From Asanoa sp040676615 (GTDB lineage: Bacteria > Actinomycetota > Actinomycetes > Mycobacteriales > Micromonosporaceae), in NCBI RefSeq assembly GCF_040676615.1, contig NZ_JBFAPI010000001.1, positions 372,001 to 436,000 on the forward strand: a stretch of 64,000 nt of DNA. Direction: 5' to 3'. Below, piece by piece: positions 7,556 to 15,762 of this stretch. Position 1 is the first letter of the stretch; every line of letters begins with the position of its first letter. A program made the translations under genes and the position numbers. Below the pieces are notes generated by a model, which worked only from the letters and a program-made list of their open reading frames with translations, was not told the DNA's origin and did not search any database.

Positions 7556-8896
7556 ATGAACGTTCTCGCCCTCGACCTGGGCACCTCTTCGGTGCGCGCG
7601 ATGGTCTTCGACGACCGGGCCACCGCCCGGCCGGAAGCGCTGGCCCGCCGTGGCTTCGACCTGTCGATCGCCGCCGACGACAGCGGCACGGCCACGCTCG
7701 ACGCCGACGAATACCTCGCCGCGCTGATCGCCTGCGTCGACGAGCTGGCCAAGGGCGGTCACCTCGACGACATCGGCCTGGTCGCCGCGTCGGCACAGTG
7801 GCACTCGGTGCTGCCGGTCGACGCCGCCGGCCGCCCGCTCGGCCCCGTGATCACGTGGCTCGACACCCGGCCGGCCCCGCCCGACGGCGCCACCGGCCCG
7901 CTCGACCCGGAGGCCTTCCACCAGCGCACCGGCGCCTGGTGGCACCGGTTCTACTGGACCGTCAAGCTGCCCTGGTTGCGCGCCTCCGGGCTGGCCCCGG
8001 CCCGCTACACCGGGCTGGTCGAATACATCCTCACCGAGTTGCTCGGTGCCGCACCGATGTCGGTGTCGCAGGCTTCCGGCACCGGAATGCTCGACCTGGC
8101 GACGATGGAGTGGGACGCCGAGGCGCTCGACATCGCCGGCGTCGGCACGGGCCAGCTACCGGAGTTGGCCCCGCTCGGCTGGCAGGGTCGGCTCTGCGCC
8201 GAATACGCCCGCCGCTGGCCGCAACTGGCCGGGGCGCGCTGGTCGCCGGCGATCGGCGACGGCGCCGCCTCCAACATCGGGTCCGGTTGCGTCGACGAGA
8301 GCCGGGCGGCGGTCACCGTGGGCACCTCGGCCGCGGTCCGCCTGGTCCAGCCGGCGCCGCGCGGCGCGGTCCTGCCGCCGCTGCCGCACCGGCTCTGGCG
8401 CTACCGGGTCGACGACCACCGGGTGGTCACCGGCGCCGCCTACTCCGCGGGCGGCAACCTCTTCGCCTGGGCCCGCCGCGAGTTGCGGTTGCCCGACGGC
8501 CCGTCGCTCGAGCAGACGCTGGCCGGCATCACGCCCTTCTCGGGGGTACGCGCGGACCCGAGGCTGGGCGGCGACCGCCCGCCGGGTACGGCGCCGGCCG
8601 GCTCGGGTGAGCTGCGCGGCATCGGCTTCGGCACCACCGCGGTGGAGATGTTCGCCGGCCTGATGGAGGGCGTCTGCACGATGGTGCTCGGCGACCTGCA
8701 GGTGATCGAGTCCACCGTCGACCACCCGGTCGCGGTGACCCTGGGGGGTGGCGCGATCGCCGCCTCGCCCTGGTGGCGACGCGCGTTCGAGTCGACCCTC
8801 GCGCCGCGCGAGGTGGCACACGTCGACGACCCCGAGGTGGGCTGCACCGGCGCCGCGCTGGTCGCGCTCGGTCGCGCGGACCAGACTCCCGGGTGA
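7556..8896 (+). CDS. FGGY-family carbohydrate kinase, gluconokinase-like
   Basis: A 446-residue sugar kinase of the FGGY/actin-like ATPase fold. The N-terminal phosphate loop is LDLGTSSVRAMVFD. Further marks are SAQWHSVLPVD with ITWLDTRP, the QASGTGMLDLATMEWD block typical of FGGY gluconate kinases, the catalytic-Asp/ATP motif IGDGAASNIGSG, and the adenosine motif TLGGGAIAASPWW. It would phosphorylate gluconate or a related sugar acid or ketose with ATP in the cytoplasm. No transporter or pathway partner is adjacent, and it is divergent from the Trp leader. The start is the ATG at 7556; the family needs only a short lead before the phosphate loop. Confidence 0.85.
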   Translation: MNVLALDLGTSSVRAMVFDDRATARPEALARRGFDLSIAADDSGTATLDADEYLAALIACVDELAKGGHLDDIGLVAASAQWHSVLPVDAAGRPLGPVITWLDTRPAPPDGATGPLDPEAFHQRTGAWWHRFYWTVKLPWLRASGLAPARYTGLVEYILTELLGAAPMSVSQASGTGMLDLATMEWDAEALDIAGVGTGQLPELAPLGWQGRLCAEYARRWPQLAGARWSPAIGDGAASNIGSGCVDESRAAVTVGTSAAVRLVQPAPRGAVLPPLPHRLWRYRVDDHRVVTGAAYSAGGNLFAWARRELRLPDGPSLEQTLAGITPFSGVRADPRLGGDRPPGTAPAGSGELRGIGFGTTAVEMFAGLMEGVCTMVLGDLQVIESTVDHPVAVTLGGGAIAASPWWRRAFESTLAPREVAHVDDPEVGCTGAALVALGRADQTPG

Positions 8897-9085
8897 CTCG
8901 ACCGCGCCACGATCACTCTGCGAGGATGGCTCAACCGGACGGACGAGGCACCTCCGCCGGACGGGCGGCTGCTCCCTCCACCTCGCGTTCAAGGTGACCA
9001 CACTGGGCGGTTGCCCCCGTGCGCGGCGCTGCCACGCCTGGTTGGATGAACGGGTTTCCCGGTGTGGGCGACTAGGAGGAAACGG

Positions 9086-11776
9086 GTGGCAGGAGCGACC
9101 GGGCAGCCGAACGGCGCCGTGCCGCACCATCGCCGGCCGCAGGGCGAGGTGCGGGTCCCGCCGCACCGCCGCAACAACCGCTACCGCCTGCGCGACTGGC
9201 GCATCCGCACCAAGCTCGGTGCCGTCCTCATCGTCCCGTCGCTGGCGTTCCTGCTGCTCGCCGGCTTCCAGGCGCGCACCCTGTTCACCCAGGCCAACAC
9301 GTTGGGCCAGTTCTCCGCCGAGGTCGGCGTCGCCGACGAGATCGGCGGCCTGGTCGACGCCGTCCAGCAGGAGCGCGACCGCACCGCCGGCGAGCTGGCC
9401 GCGCCGGGCGACGCGAGCGGCCGTCCCGACCTGGCCCGGCTCACCAACGTGCTGCGGCCCTACGAAGACGCCGTCGACGCGGCCGCGACCAGGTTCCGCG
9501 CGGCGGCCGACCCGGCGCTCGGCGGCGACGTGTCCTGGCAGGTCGCCTACGGCCGCACCGTGGAGCTGATCGACCAGCTGCCGACGCTGCGCACGGCGGC
9601 CACCGGCAGCGCCACACCGCAGACCGTGTTCGACAGCTACACCCGGCTGATCGACGCGTTGCTCACGCTTTTGGCCGAGCCGTCACCGGGCGCCCAGCAT
9701 CCGGAGCTCTCCCAGGCGGTGCTCCGCTCGGTGCAGCTGGCCCGGGTCAAGGAGCTGGGCTCGAAGGTGCGGGCCCGGATCTTCGCCGCATCGGTCGCCG
9801 GCGCGTACGGGCCGGACGACCTGGTTACCCTCTCCGACCTGCGTGCGCAGCAACTCGCCGCGCTGGCCGACTTCCGCCTCGCGGCCACGCCCGAGCAGGT
9901 CTCGCTCTACGACGACACCTCGGTGCTGCCGCAGTTCGTCGAGGCCACCCGGCTCGAGGAGCAGACCTTCGGCACCGCCAAGGCGCCACAGGTGCTCGGC
10001 GCCGAGGAATGGTGGGCGGCCAGCCAGAACCGGGCCGAGCAACTGCTCAAGGTGGAGCAACAGGTCGCGGCCGACGCCGACCGGGCCGCCCGCGACCGCA
10101 GCAACGCCCAGCTGCGCGACAGCCTGCTGGTCGCCGGCGGCATCCTGCTCGTGCTGCTGATCGCGGTCCTGACGTCGATCGTGGTCGGCCGCTCGATCGC
10201 GCGCTCGCTGCGCACCCTGCGGACCCACGCCCTGCAGGTCGCCCAGGTGCAGCTGCCCGACGCGCTCGAACGGCTGCGCGCGATGGGCCCCACCGTGCCG
10301 CGGATCGACGTGTGGCCGACGCCGGTCCGCTCGATCGACGAGATCGGCGAGGTGGCCGAGGCGTTCGTCGCCGTGCACCACAGCGCCATTGCGGTCGGCG
10401 TGGAGCAGGCCACCATGCGGCGCACCGTCAACGCGATGTTCGTCAACCTGGCCCGCCGCAGCCAGGTGCTGGTCGAGCGGCAGCTCGAGCTGCTCGACGA
10501 GCTGGAGCGCGAGGAGAGCGACCCGGAACAGCTCGACAACCTGTTCAAGCTCGACCATCTCGCGGCCCGCATGCGCCGCAACGACGACAGCCTGCTGGTG
10601 CTGGCCGGCATCGAGTCGAGCCGGCGGTGGAGCGAGCCGGTCGCCCTGCCGGCCGTGGTGCTGGCGGCGGTCGCCGAGATCGAGTCCTACCCGCGGGTCC
10701 GGCACGACGCGATCGACCTCGTACACGTGCTCGGCCACGCCGTCGGCGACCTCGTGCACCTGCTCGCCGAACTCCTGGAGAACGCGACCGTGTTCTCGCC
10801 GCCGACGACGACGGTGCACGTCTTCGCACACGGCGGCTCCCGGGTCGGCACGGTCATCGAGATCGCCGACGACGGGCTGGGCATGTCGGAGGCGGCGCTG
10901 CGGGAGGCCAACGACACGCTGGCCGCGCCGCCGACGGCCGACGTCGCGGCGTCCGAGCGAATGGGCCTGTTCGTTGTCAGTCACCTCGCGGCCCGGCACG
11001 GCATCCGGGTCGAGTTGCGGGCGGCCCGCAGCGGCGGCGTGATCGCCGTGGTCCGGTTGCCGGCCGAGATCCTGGCCCACGAGCACGCCGAACTGCCCTA
11101 CCGGCCGGCCCGACCGATGCTGGCCGCGGTCGCGGCGGTGTCGGGCGCGGCGCCGTCGCTGCAGCCGGCGCCGCGCGCCGGTGGGCCGCTGCTGCCGGGC
11201 ACCGCGGTCACCGCGCTGACGATGTCGACACCGGGTGCCGGCGTGCCCGCGGTCGCCGCACCGGCGATCCCGCTGCCGATCGAGCCGGCGCCGGCCTGGC
11301 CCACGCCCGCCTCGGCGGTGCCCGCGCCGGCCGCGCCGCCTCCCGCCGTCCCGGCACCCGCTGTCCCGGCACCCGCTGTCCCGGCACCCGCTGTCCCGCC
11401 ACCCGCGGTGCCCGCGCCGGCCGCGCGGGTGCCGTCGCACGACCCGGCCGACACCGAGGTCTCGTGGTTCTCCCGCACCGGCTCGCCGGCCACCGCGGGC
11501 GCGCGACCGCGGGCGGCGACCGCGGTGGCGCCGCCGGCGGAACCGGTGACCGGGGGAGTGGGCCGCACCGGGCTGCCCCGGCGCGTCCCGATGGCCCAAC
11601 TTCCGGGCGGCAACGGTGCCGCGCCGGTTGCCGCACCGGTCGGCGTCGACGCCGATCCCGAGGCGGTGAGCAGCCTTCTCAACCGGTTCTACGGTGGGAT
11701 CCGGCGCGCCGAGGCGGAGAACCCCGAAGACCAGACGAGCGCGCCGCCCTGGCGCGGAGAACGGGAGCAACGATGA
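9086..11776 (+). CDS. cvnA: Conservon-type sensor kinase with nitrate-sensing-like domain (CvnA type)
   Basis: An 896-residue membrane sensor. AGGAGG lies 6 nt before the GTG at 9086, which decides the start. It has TM1 near residues 42-62, an extracytoplasmic NIT-like helical region (about 95-300), TM2 near 345-367, HAMP, the segment DHLAARMRRNDDSLLVLAG, and a HATPase domain with ELLENATVFSPP near 561. No classical phospho-acceptor His box is seen, as in other CvnA proteins. A 250-residue Ala/Pro tail follows, with PAVPA repeats encoded by 15-bp DNA repeats at 11346-11405, ending in the conserved SLLNRFYGGIRR. The TGA overlaps the next ATG. In conservons it works with a roadblock protein and a Ras-like GTPase at the membrane. 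Confidence 0.9.
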   Translation: MAGATGQPNGAVPHHRRPQGEVRVPPHRRNNRYRLRDWRIRTKLGAVLIVPSLAFLLLAGFQARTLFTQANTLGQFSAEVGVADEIGGLVDAVQQERDRTAGELAAPGDASGRPDLARLTNVLRPYEDAVDAAATRFRAAADPALGGDVSWQVAYGRTVELIDQLPTLRTAATGSATPQTVFDSYTRLIDALLTLLAEPSPGAQHPELSQAVLRSVQLARVKELGSKVRARIFAASVAGAYGPDDLVTLSDLRAQQLAALADFRLAATPEQVSLYDDTSVLPQFVEATRLEEQTFGTAKAPQVLGAEEWWAASQNRAEQLLKVEQQVAADADRAARDRSNAQLRDSLLVAGGILLVLLIAVLTSIVVGRSIARSLRTLRTHALQVAQVQLPDALERLRAMGPTVPRIDVWPTPVRSIDEIGEVAEAFVAVHHSAIAVGVEQATMRRTVNAMFVNLARRSQVLVERQLELLDELEREESDPEQLDNLFKLDHLAARMRRNDDSLLVLAGIESSRRWSEPVALPAVVLAAVAEIESYPRVRHDAIDLVHVLGHAVGDLVHLLAELLENATVFSPPTTTVHVFAHGGSRVGTVIEIADDGLGMSEAALREANDTLAAPPTADVAASERMGLFVVSHLAARHGIRVELRAARSGGVIAVVRLPAEILAHEHAELPYRPARPMLAAVAAVSGAAPSLQPAPRAGGPLLPGTAVTALTMSTPGAGVPAVAAPAIPLPIEPAPAWPTPASAVPAPAAPPPAVPAPAVPAPAVPAPAVPPPAVPAPAARVPSHDPADTEVSWFSRTGSPATAGARPRAATAVAPPAEPVTGGVGRTGLPRRVPMAQLPGGNGAAPVAAPVGVDADPEAVSSLLNRFYGGIRRAEAENPEDQTSAPPWRGEREQR

Positions 11777-12195
11777 CGACGCTCAGCCGCGAGGCGCGCG
11801 ACCTGAGCTGGCTGGTCAGCGGCTTCGCCCAGCGGGTCCCGGGTGTCTCGCACGCGATCGTGGTGTCCTCCGACGGCCTGCTGATCGCGGTCTCCGACCA
11901 CCTGCCGCGCGATCACGCCGACAAGCTGGCGGCGGTCACCTCGGGCGTCATGAGCATCACCAGCGGCGCGGCCCAGATGTTCGACAACGACTACGTGAAG
12001 CAGACGGTCGTCGAGATGGGCCGCGGCTATTTCCTGGTGATGCACATCCGCGACGGGTCGATCCTGGCCACCCTCGCCGGTTCCGACGCCGACATCGGTG
12101 TGGTCGGCTACGAGATGGCGCGGCTGGCCAAGCAGGCCGGGGAGATGCTCACCCCGGCCCTGCGGGCCGAACTCCAGCAGGCTCTGCCGCGGTAG
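11773..12195 (+). CDS. cvnB: Roadblock/LC7-domain protein (CvnB type)
   Basis: A 140-residue single roadblock/LC7 domain (DLSWLVSGFAQRVPGVSHAIVVSSDGLLIA, then LAGSDADIGVVGYEMARL), the second member of actinomycete conservons. It probably scaffolds or regulates the small GTPase of the system. The ATGA overlap with cvnA shows translational coupling. The usual next genes, cvnC (DUF742) and cvnD (GTPase), are absent; a tandem repeat begins before the stop codon and a convergent beta-glucosidase follows. Either partners are encoded elsewhere or the 3' half of the conservon has been lost. Confidence 0.9.
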   Translation: MTTLSREARDLSWLVSGFAQRVPGVSHAIVVSSDGLLIAVSDHLPRDHADKLAAVTSGVMSITSGAAQMFDNDYVKQTVVEMGRGYFLVMHIRDGSILATLAGSDADIGVVGYEMARLAKQAGEMLTPALRAELQQALPR

Positions 12196-12325
12196 CGGCC
12201 CGGCCGGCTCTGCCGCGGTAGCGGCCCGGCCGGTTCTGCCGCGGTAGCGGCCCGGCCGGTTCTGCCGCGGTAGCGGCCCGGCCGGTTCTGCCGCGGTAGC
12301 GGCCCGGCCGGTCCTGCCGCGTTAG
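12184..12325. repeat. 26-bp GC-rich tandem repeat, five full copies plus a partial
   Basis: Unit starts (CTGCCGC) fall at 12184, 12210, 12236, 12262, 12288 and 12314, an exact 26-bp period with near-identical copies. Each unit has a GCCGC-ggta-GCGGC inverted repeat and a CCGGCCGG core, so the transcript would fold into a row of hairpins. The array starts inside the cvnB 3' end and reaches the stop of the convergent beta-glucosidase gene. It may act as a multi-hairpin bidirectional terminator or be simple replication slippage. Confidence 0.95.
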
Positions 12326-13827
12326 ACCGTGTTGTCGCGGATCACGCCCTGATACCAGCGCGCGCTGCGCTTGGGGGTCCGGCGCTGCGTCGGGTAGTCC
12401 ACGTAGACCAGTCCCCAGCGCTGCTCGTACCCCTCGGCCCATTCGAAGTTGTCCATCAGTGACCACACGTGGTAGCTCTCCAGCGGCACGCCCGCCCCGA
12501 TCGCGCGGTGTGCCGCCGCGAAGTGGTCGCGCAGGAACTCGACCCGGCCCGGGTCGTCGACCGTGCCGTCGGCACCCATCTCGTCCGGGCAGGGCAGGCC
12601 GTTCTCCGTGATGGTGAGCGGGATCGGCCCGTAGTCGCGGGTGATCCGGGTCAGCATGTCGAAGAGACCGTCCGGGAAGATCTGCTGCCAGGACGCCTCG
12701 GAGGTCGGCCAGCGCTGCTCGGTGTCGCCGCCACCGGTGACGTAGTAGGGCGTGTAGTACTGCACCGCGAGCAGGTCGACCGGCGACGAGATAATCTCGA
12801 GGTCACCGTCGCGGATGCCGCGGACCATCCGGCTCTCCGGCCCAAGATCATCGAGCACGTCCCGCGGGTACGCGCCGCGCAGGATCGAGTCGAGGTAGAG
12901 GCGGTTCTCGTAGCCGTCGTAGAGCCGGGTCGCGGTGGCCGTCTCGGCGCTGTCGTCGGCCGGGTAGCACGGGTGCAGGTTGAGCGCCGGTCCGATCCGC
13001 GCGTCGGCGCTGGCCCGCAGCGCGCGCACCGCGAGGCCGTGCGCGAGTTGCAGGTGGTGGGCGACCAGGTAGGCGGCGGACGGGTCGCGCAACCCGGGTG
13101 CGTGGTGGCCGCCGAGATAGCCGTTCTGCACCACGGTCTTGGGCTCGTTGATGGTCAGCCAGTCGGGCACCGCGGCGCCGAGGGCGTCGAACACGGACGC
13201 GGCGTAGTCGGCGAACCGGTAGGCGACGTCGCGGTTCTCCCAACCGCCGAGGTCCTGGAGCGCCTGCGGCAGGTCCCAGTGGAACAGCGTCGCCATCGGC
13301 GCGATGTCGCGCTCGCGGAGGCCGTCGACCAACCGCCGGTAGAAGTCCAGGCCGCGCTGGTTGGCCTTGCCGGTGCCGTCGGCCTGCACCCGCGGCCAGG
13401 AGATGCTGAACCGGTAGGTGCGCAGGCCGAGGTCCTTCATCAGGTCGAGGTCGCTGGCCCAGCGGTGGTAGTGGTCGGCCGCGACGTCGCCGGTGTCGCC
13501 GTTGCGGGTCCGGCCGGGCGTGTGGCTGAACGTGTCCCAGATGGACGCGCCCCGGCCGTCTTCCTTCACGGCACCTTCGATCTGGTACGCGGAGGTCGCG
13601 GCGCCCCAGCGGAAGCCGTCCGGGAACCGCAGTCCGAGCCGGCGTTCCGGGTTCGGGTCGGCGTCGGGCGAGTCCGGGTCGCAGGCGGCGGCGAGCAGCG
13701 GCGCCGCGGAGATGGCGGACGCAGCGGCCGGTCTTGCGGCTGCCGACAGGGACGCTCGTGCGGCGGTCGCGGCGGTGGCCGAGAGCGCGGCCCGGCGCAG
13801 CAGGCGCCGTCGGGTCAGCACGGTCAT
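12322..13827 (-). CDS. Exported GH1 beta-glucosidase
   Basis: A 501-residue glycoside hydrolase family 1 enzyme. The acid/base Glu is in TINEP near 225 and the nucleophile Glu in TENG near 406; WGAATSAYQIEGA and ISWPR are also family marks. The N-terminus TRRRLLRRAAL plus a long Ala-rich stretch ending LLAAAC looks like a Tat signal, possibly with a weak lipobox. GH1 enzymes of cebR loci are usually cytoplasmic, so export is notable. It should cleave cellobiose and short cello-oligosaccharides made by the GH48 cellulase 4 kb away. A perfect CebR-type operator lies 27 bp upstream and a second, weaker one 374 bp upstream. Confidence 0.9.
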   Translation of the reverse strand: MTVLTRRRLLRRAALSATAATAARASLSAAARPAAASAISAAPLLAAACDPDSPDADPNPERRLGLRFPDGFRWGAATSAYQIEGAVKEDGRGASIWDTFSHTPGRTRNGDTGDVAADHYHRWASDLDLMKDLGLRTYRFSISWPRVQADGTGKANQRGLDFYRRLVDGLRERDIAPMATLFHWDLPQALQDLGGWENRDVAYRFADYAASVFDALGAAVPDWLTINEPKTVVQNGYLGGHHAPGLRDPSAAYLVAHHLQLAHGLAVRALRASADARIGPALNLHPCYPADDSAETATATRLYDGYENRLYLDSILRGAYPRDVLDDLGPESRMVRGIRDGDLEIISSPVDLLAVQYYTPYYVTGGGDTEQRWPTSEASWQQIFPDGLFDMLTRITRDYGPIPLTITENGLPCPDEMGADGTVDDPGRVEFLRDHFAAAHRAIGAGVPLESYHVWSLMDNFEWAEGYEQRWGLVYVDYPTQRRTPKRSARWYQGVIRDNTV

Positions 13828-13853
13828 GTCGCAGGTCTCCTCGGGGTGGGATC

Positions 13854-13867
13854 TGGGAGCGCTCCCA
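13854..13867. promoter_or_regulatory. CebR-type operator upstream of the GH1 gene
   Basis: TGGGAGCGCTCCCA, a perfect 14-bp palindrome identical to the Streptomyces CebR (cellobiose-responsive LacI-family repressor) site as I recall it. It lies 27 bp before the beta-glucosidase start. Cellobiose or cellotriose would relieve repression. Confidence 0.85.
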
Positions 13868-14008
13868 AGATCGTACAGCCGTTTGCAATGTTCCGGAAGC
13901 CCGGACCGGCCAGCTCAGTGGAAGTACCGCAAAACAGGACGGTCGACCGGTTGGGCGTCGCCGCCTGTCCTGTCGACCGATTCATGCCCGTAACAATCAA
14001 GGGCTAGC

Positions 14009-14041
14009 GTTGGGGGCGGGGAGGGCAACCCCACCCCCAAC
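14009..14041. terminator. Strong G/C-run hairpin
   Basis: Arms GTTGGGGGCGGGG and CCCCACCCCCAAC with a 7-nt loop: 12 of 13 positions pair. It would end leftward transcription from the diguanylate cyclase genes before the GH1 promoter. The G-runs could also form a quadruplex. There is no T-tract. Confidence 0.5.
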
Positions 14042-14200
14042 CTCAGTTACATACACGCACGGCGGTTGGCACCAGACGTGCGTGTCGCGCGGGAGCCGGG
14101 CCACGCGAGTGGCGGTGGTTCCACCTCCTCTCGAGGGAGAGCGGAGACCGGCGACGGAGTCCGGGCTGGCCCGTCGCCGGCCTACTCTGACGTTCATCAA

Positions 14201-14214
14201 TGGAAGCGCTCCCA
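14201..14214. promoter_or_regulatory. Second CebR-type operator (one mismatch)
   Basis: TGGAAGCGCTCCCA differs from the 13854 site at one base. It is 334 bp from that site, and could serve as an auxiliary operator for looping or as a distal promoter control. Confidence 0.6.
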
Positions 14215-14287
14215 TCGACGTTGGTCAGACTGTAGCGGCCCGGCAGCGTGCGGGAAACCCCCTGGACATGATCGAAAGTTTCGGGGT

Positions 14288-15760
14288 CTAGCTGTCGCCT
14301 TCGGCGTGCAGATGGAAGCCCGAATTCCGCCGCTTGGCCTCATACATCGCCTCGTCGGCGTTGCGCAGCAGTGTCTCGAACGGCTCGTGGTGACTGGCCG
14401 CGATCCCGATGCTCGCCGACGGCCGCAGCGTCCGCCCGGCGATACGGGCCCGCCTGGCCAGGTCGCCCATGATCCGGTGCGCGGCCTCCACCGCGTCCGA
14501 CGCCGACGCATCGGCCAGCAGCACGCTGAACTCGTCGCCACCCAGCCTGGCCACCAGGTCGGTCGGCCGCACGGAACGCCGCAGCCGGTTGGCGATGACC
14601 TTGAGCAGCCGGTCGCCGGCATGGTGGCCCAGGGTGTCGTTGACCGCCTTGAACTCGTTGAGGTCGAGCAGCAGCACCGCGCGGCCCTGACCTTCGGTGC
14701 TGCTGAGCAGCTTCGCCCGCTCGTCCAACGCCGCCCGGTTGGGCAGCCCGGTCAGGTGGTCGTGGCGGGCCGCGTAGCGCAGGCGGTCTTCCTGCCGGCC
14801 CAGCGCCGCGACGGTCTCGTCGAGCCCGCGCACCAGGCGCGCGTTCTCGACGAACACCAGATGCTGCCGGATCATCACCAGCCCCGTCACGATCACCGTG
14901 CCGGCGAGGGCACCCCAGGCGCGGTCGGTCAGCCCGCCGGTCGCCAGTTCGACGATGAGCAGGATCTGGGTCGCCGCCACGGCCACGAACGGCAGCCCCG
15001 CGGCGGCCCGCCGGTCGCGGGCCGGGGGAGCGGGATTGCGGAGTTGCTCGAACCGGGCGGCCGCCACCAGCAGCAGCGCCGGCACCATCCGCACCACCAG
15101 CACGGCGCGCAGGTCCGGCGCCGTCTGGAGTTGGGGGTTGAGGACGTGGCCGACGCCGAAGACCGCGATCGCCAGCGTCAGTGTCACTCCGACGAGCAGG
15201 CGCACCGGGGTCGAGCGGGTGTAGACGACGCGTACCAGCGCGACGGCGGCCGCCAGCAGGATCACCGCGCCGGCCATCGTCCAGACCAGCTGGCCCGTTC
15301 GGTGCGCGTCGCCGCGGCCGATCAGCGTCACCATCCAGACGGCGACGCCCCCGCTTATCAGCACGATCGACATGTCGAGCCACAGACGCTTGCGGACGCG
15401 TCGCCCCGACCCCCATGGACGCGACAGCAGGAACGCCAACAACACACCGGTCGCCACGGTGAGCAGGATCGTCGGAACGGTCGAGAGACCGGCCACCGTT
15501 CCCGGATGGTTGGCCGACTGCGCCGCCCGCAGCACCGCACCCGCCGTGAAGATCAGCCCGGCCACGGCCGCGGCCTCCCAGAACCGCCGCGTGCCGCTGC
15601 CCTGGTCGCGCCGTTGGGCCAGCTGCCAGGACAGGCCAGTGAAGGCCGCTTCCAGGACCGCCTGGGCCACCCAGGCGGTGACGCCGGGGTCGGGCCCGAG
15701 GGCGATCGCGATCACGGCTGCCCCGAACACGAGCAGCGCCGTTCCCAGGATCCGGTCCAC
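14288..15760 (-). CDS. Membrane diguanylate cyclase (GGDEF), copy 1
   Basis: A 490-residue protein. Roughly residues 1-310 hold eight to ten hydrophobic helices in an uncharacterised integral sensor, then a short coiled segment (LDETVAALGRQEDRLRYAARHDHLTGL) and a GGDEF domain. The active site RLGGDEF is intact and is preceded by an RxxD (RPTD) five residues upstream, the inhibitory I-site, so the enzyme should make cyclic di-GMP with product inhibition. It lies 2 bp after the stop of a close paralogue on the same strand, so the two are an operon arising by tandem duplication. It ends about 460 bp from the cellobiose-regulated GH1 gene. Confidence 0.9.
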   Translation of the reverse strand: MDRILGTALLVFGAAVIAIALGPDPGVTAWVAQAVLEAAFTGLSWQLAQRRDQGSGTRRFWEAAAVAGLIFTAGAVLRAAQSANHPGTVAGLSTVPTILLTVATGVLLAFLLSRPWGSGRRVRKRLWLDMSIVLISGGVAVWMVTLIGRGDAHRTGQLVWTMAGAVILLAAAVALVRVVYTRSTPVRLLVGVTLTLAIAVFGVGHVLNPQLQTAPDLRAVLVVRMVPALLLVAAARFEQLRNPAPPARDRRAAAGLPFVAVAATQILLIVELATGGLTDRAWGALAGTVIVTGLVMIRQHLVFVENARLVRGLDETVAALGRQEDRLRYAARHDHLTGLPNRAALDERAKLLSSTEGQGRAVLLLDLNEFKAVNDTLGHHAGDRLLKVIANRLRRSVRPTDLVARLGGDEFSVLLADASASDAVEAAHRIMGDLARRARIAGRTLRPSASIGIAASHHEPFETLLRNADEAMYEAKRRNSGFHLHAEGDS

Positions 15761-15762
15761 GG

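Larger units (their letters stand above)
13868..14287. other. 420-bp non-coding stretch upstream of the beta-glucosidase gene
   Basis: No convincing gene on either strand. It contains a terminator-like hairpin (14009-14041) and a second CebR-type site (14201-14214). Both flanking genes point leftward, so this is the 3' side of the diguanylate cyclase operon and the distal promoter region of the GH1 gene. Confidence 0.7.

Noticed and set aside
7432..7752. Longer frame that contains the leader peptide
   Set aside because: The upstream part is antisense to the FGGY kinase gene; only the last 19 codons have the promoter position and Trp codons of a leader.
12184..12325. Possible CRISPR array
   Set aside because: Head-to-tail units without spacers; no cas genes in the window.
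13997..14215. Minus-strand open frame of 72 codons starting in the second CebR-type site
   Set aside because: Its start lies within the operator, and there is no ribosome site or recognisable domain.
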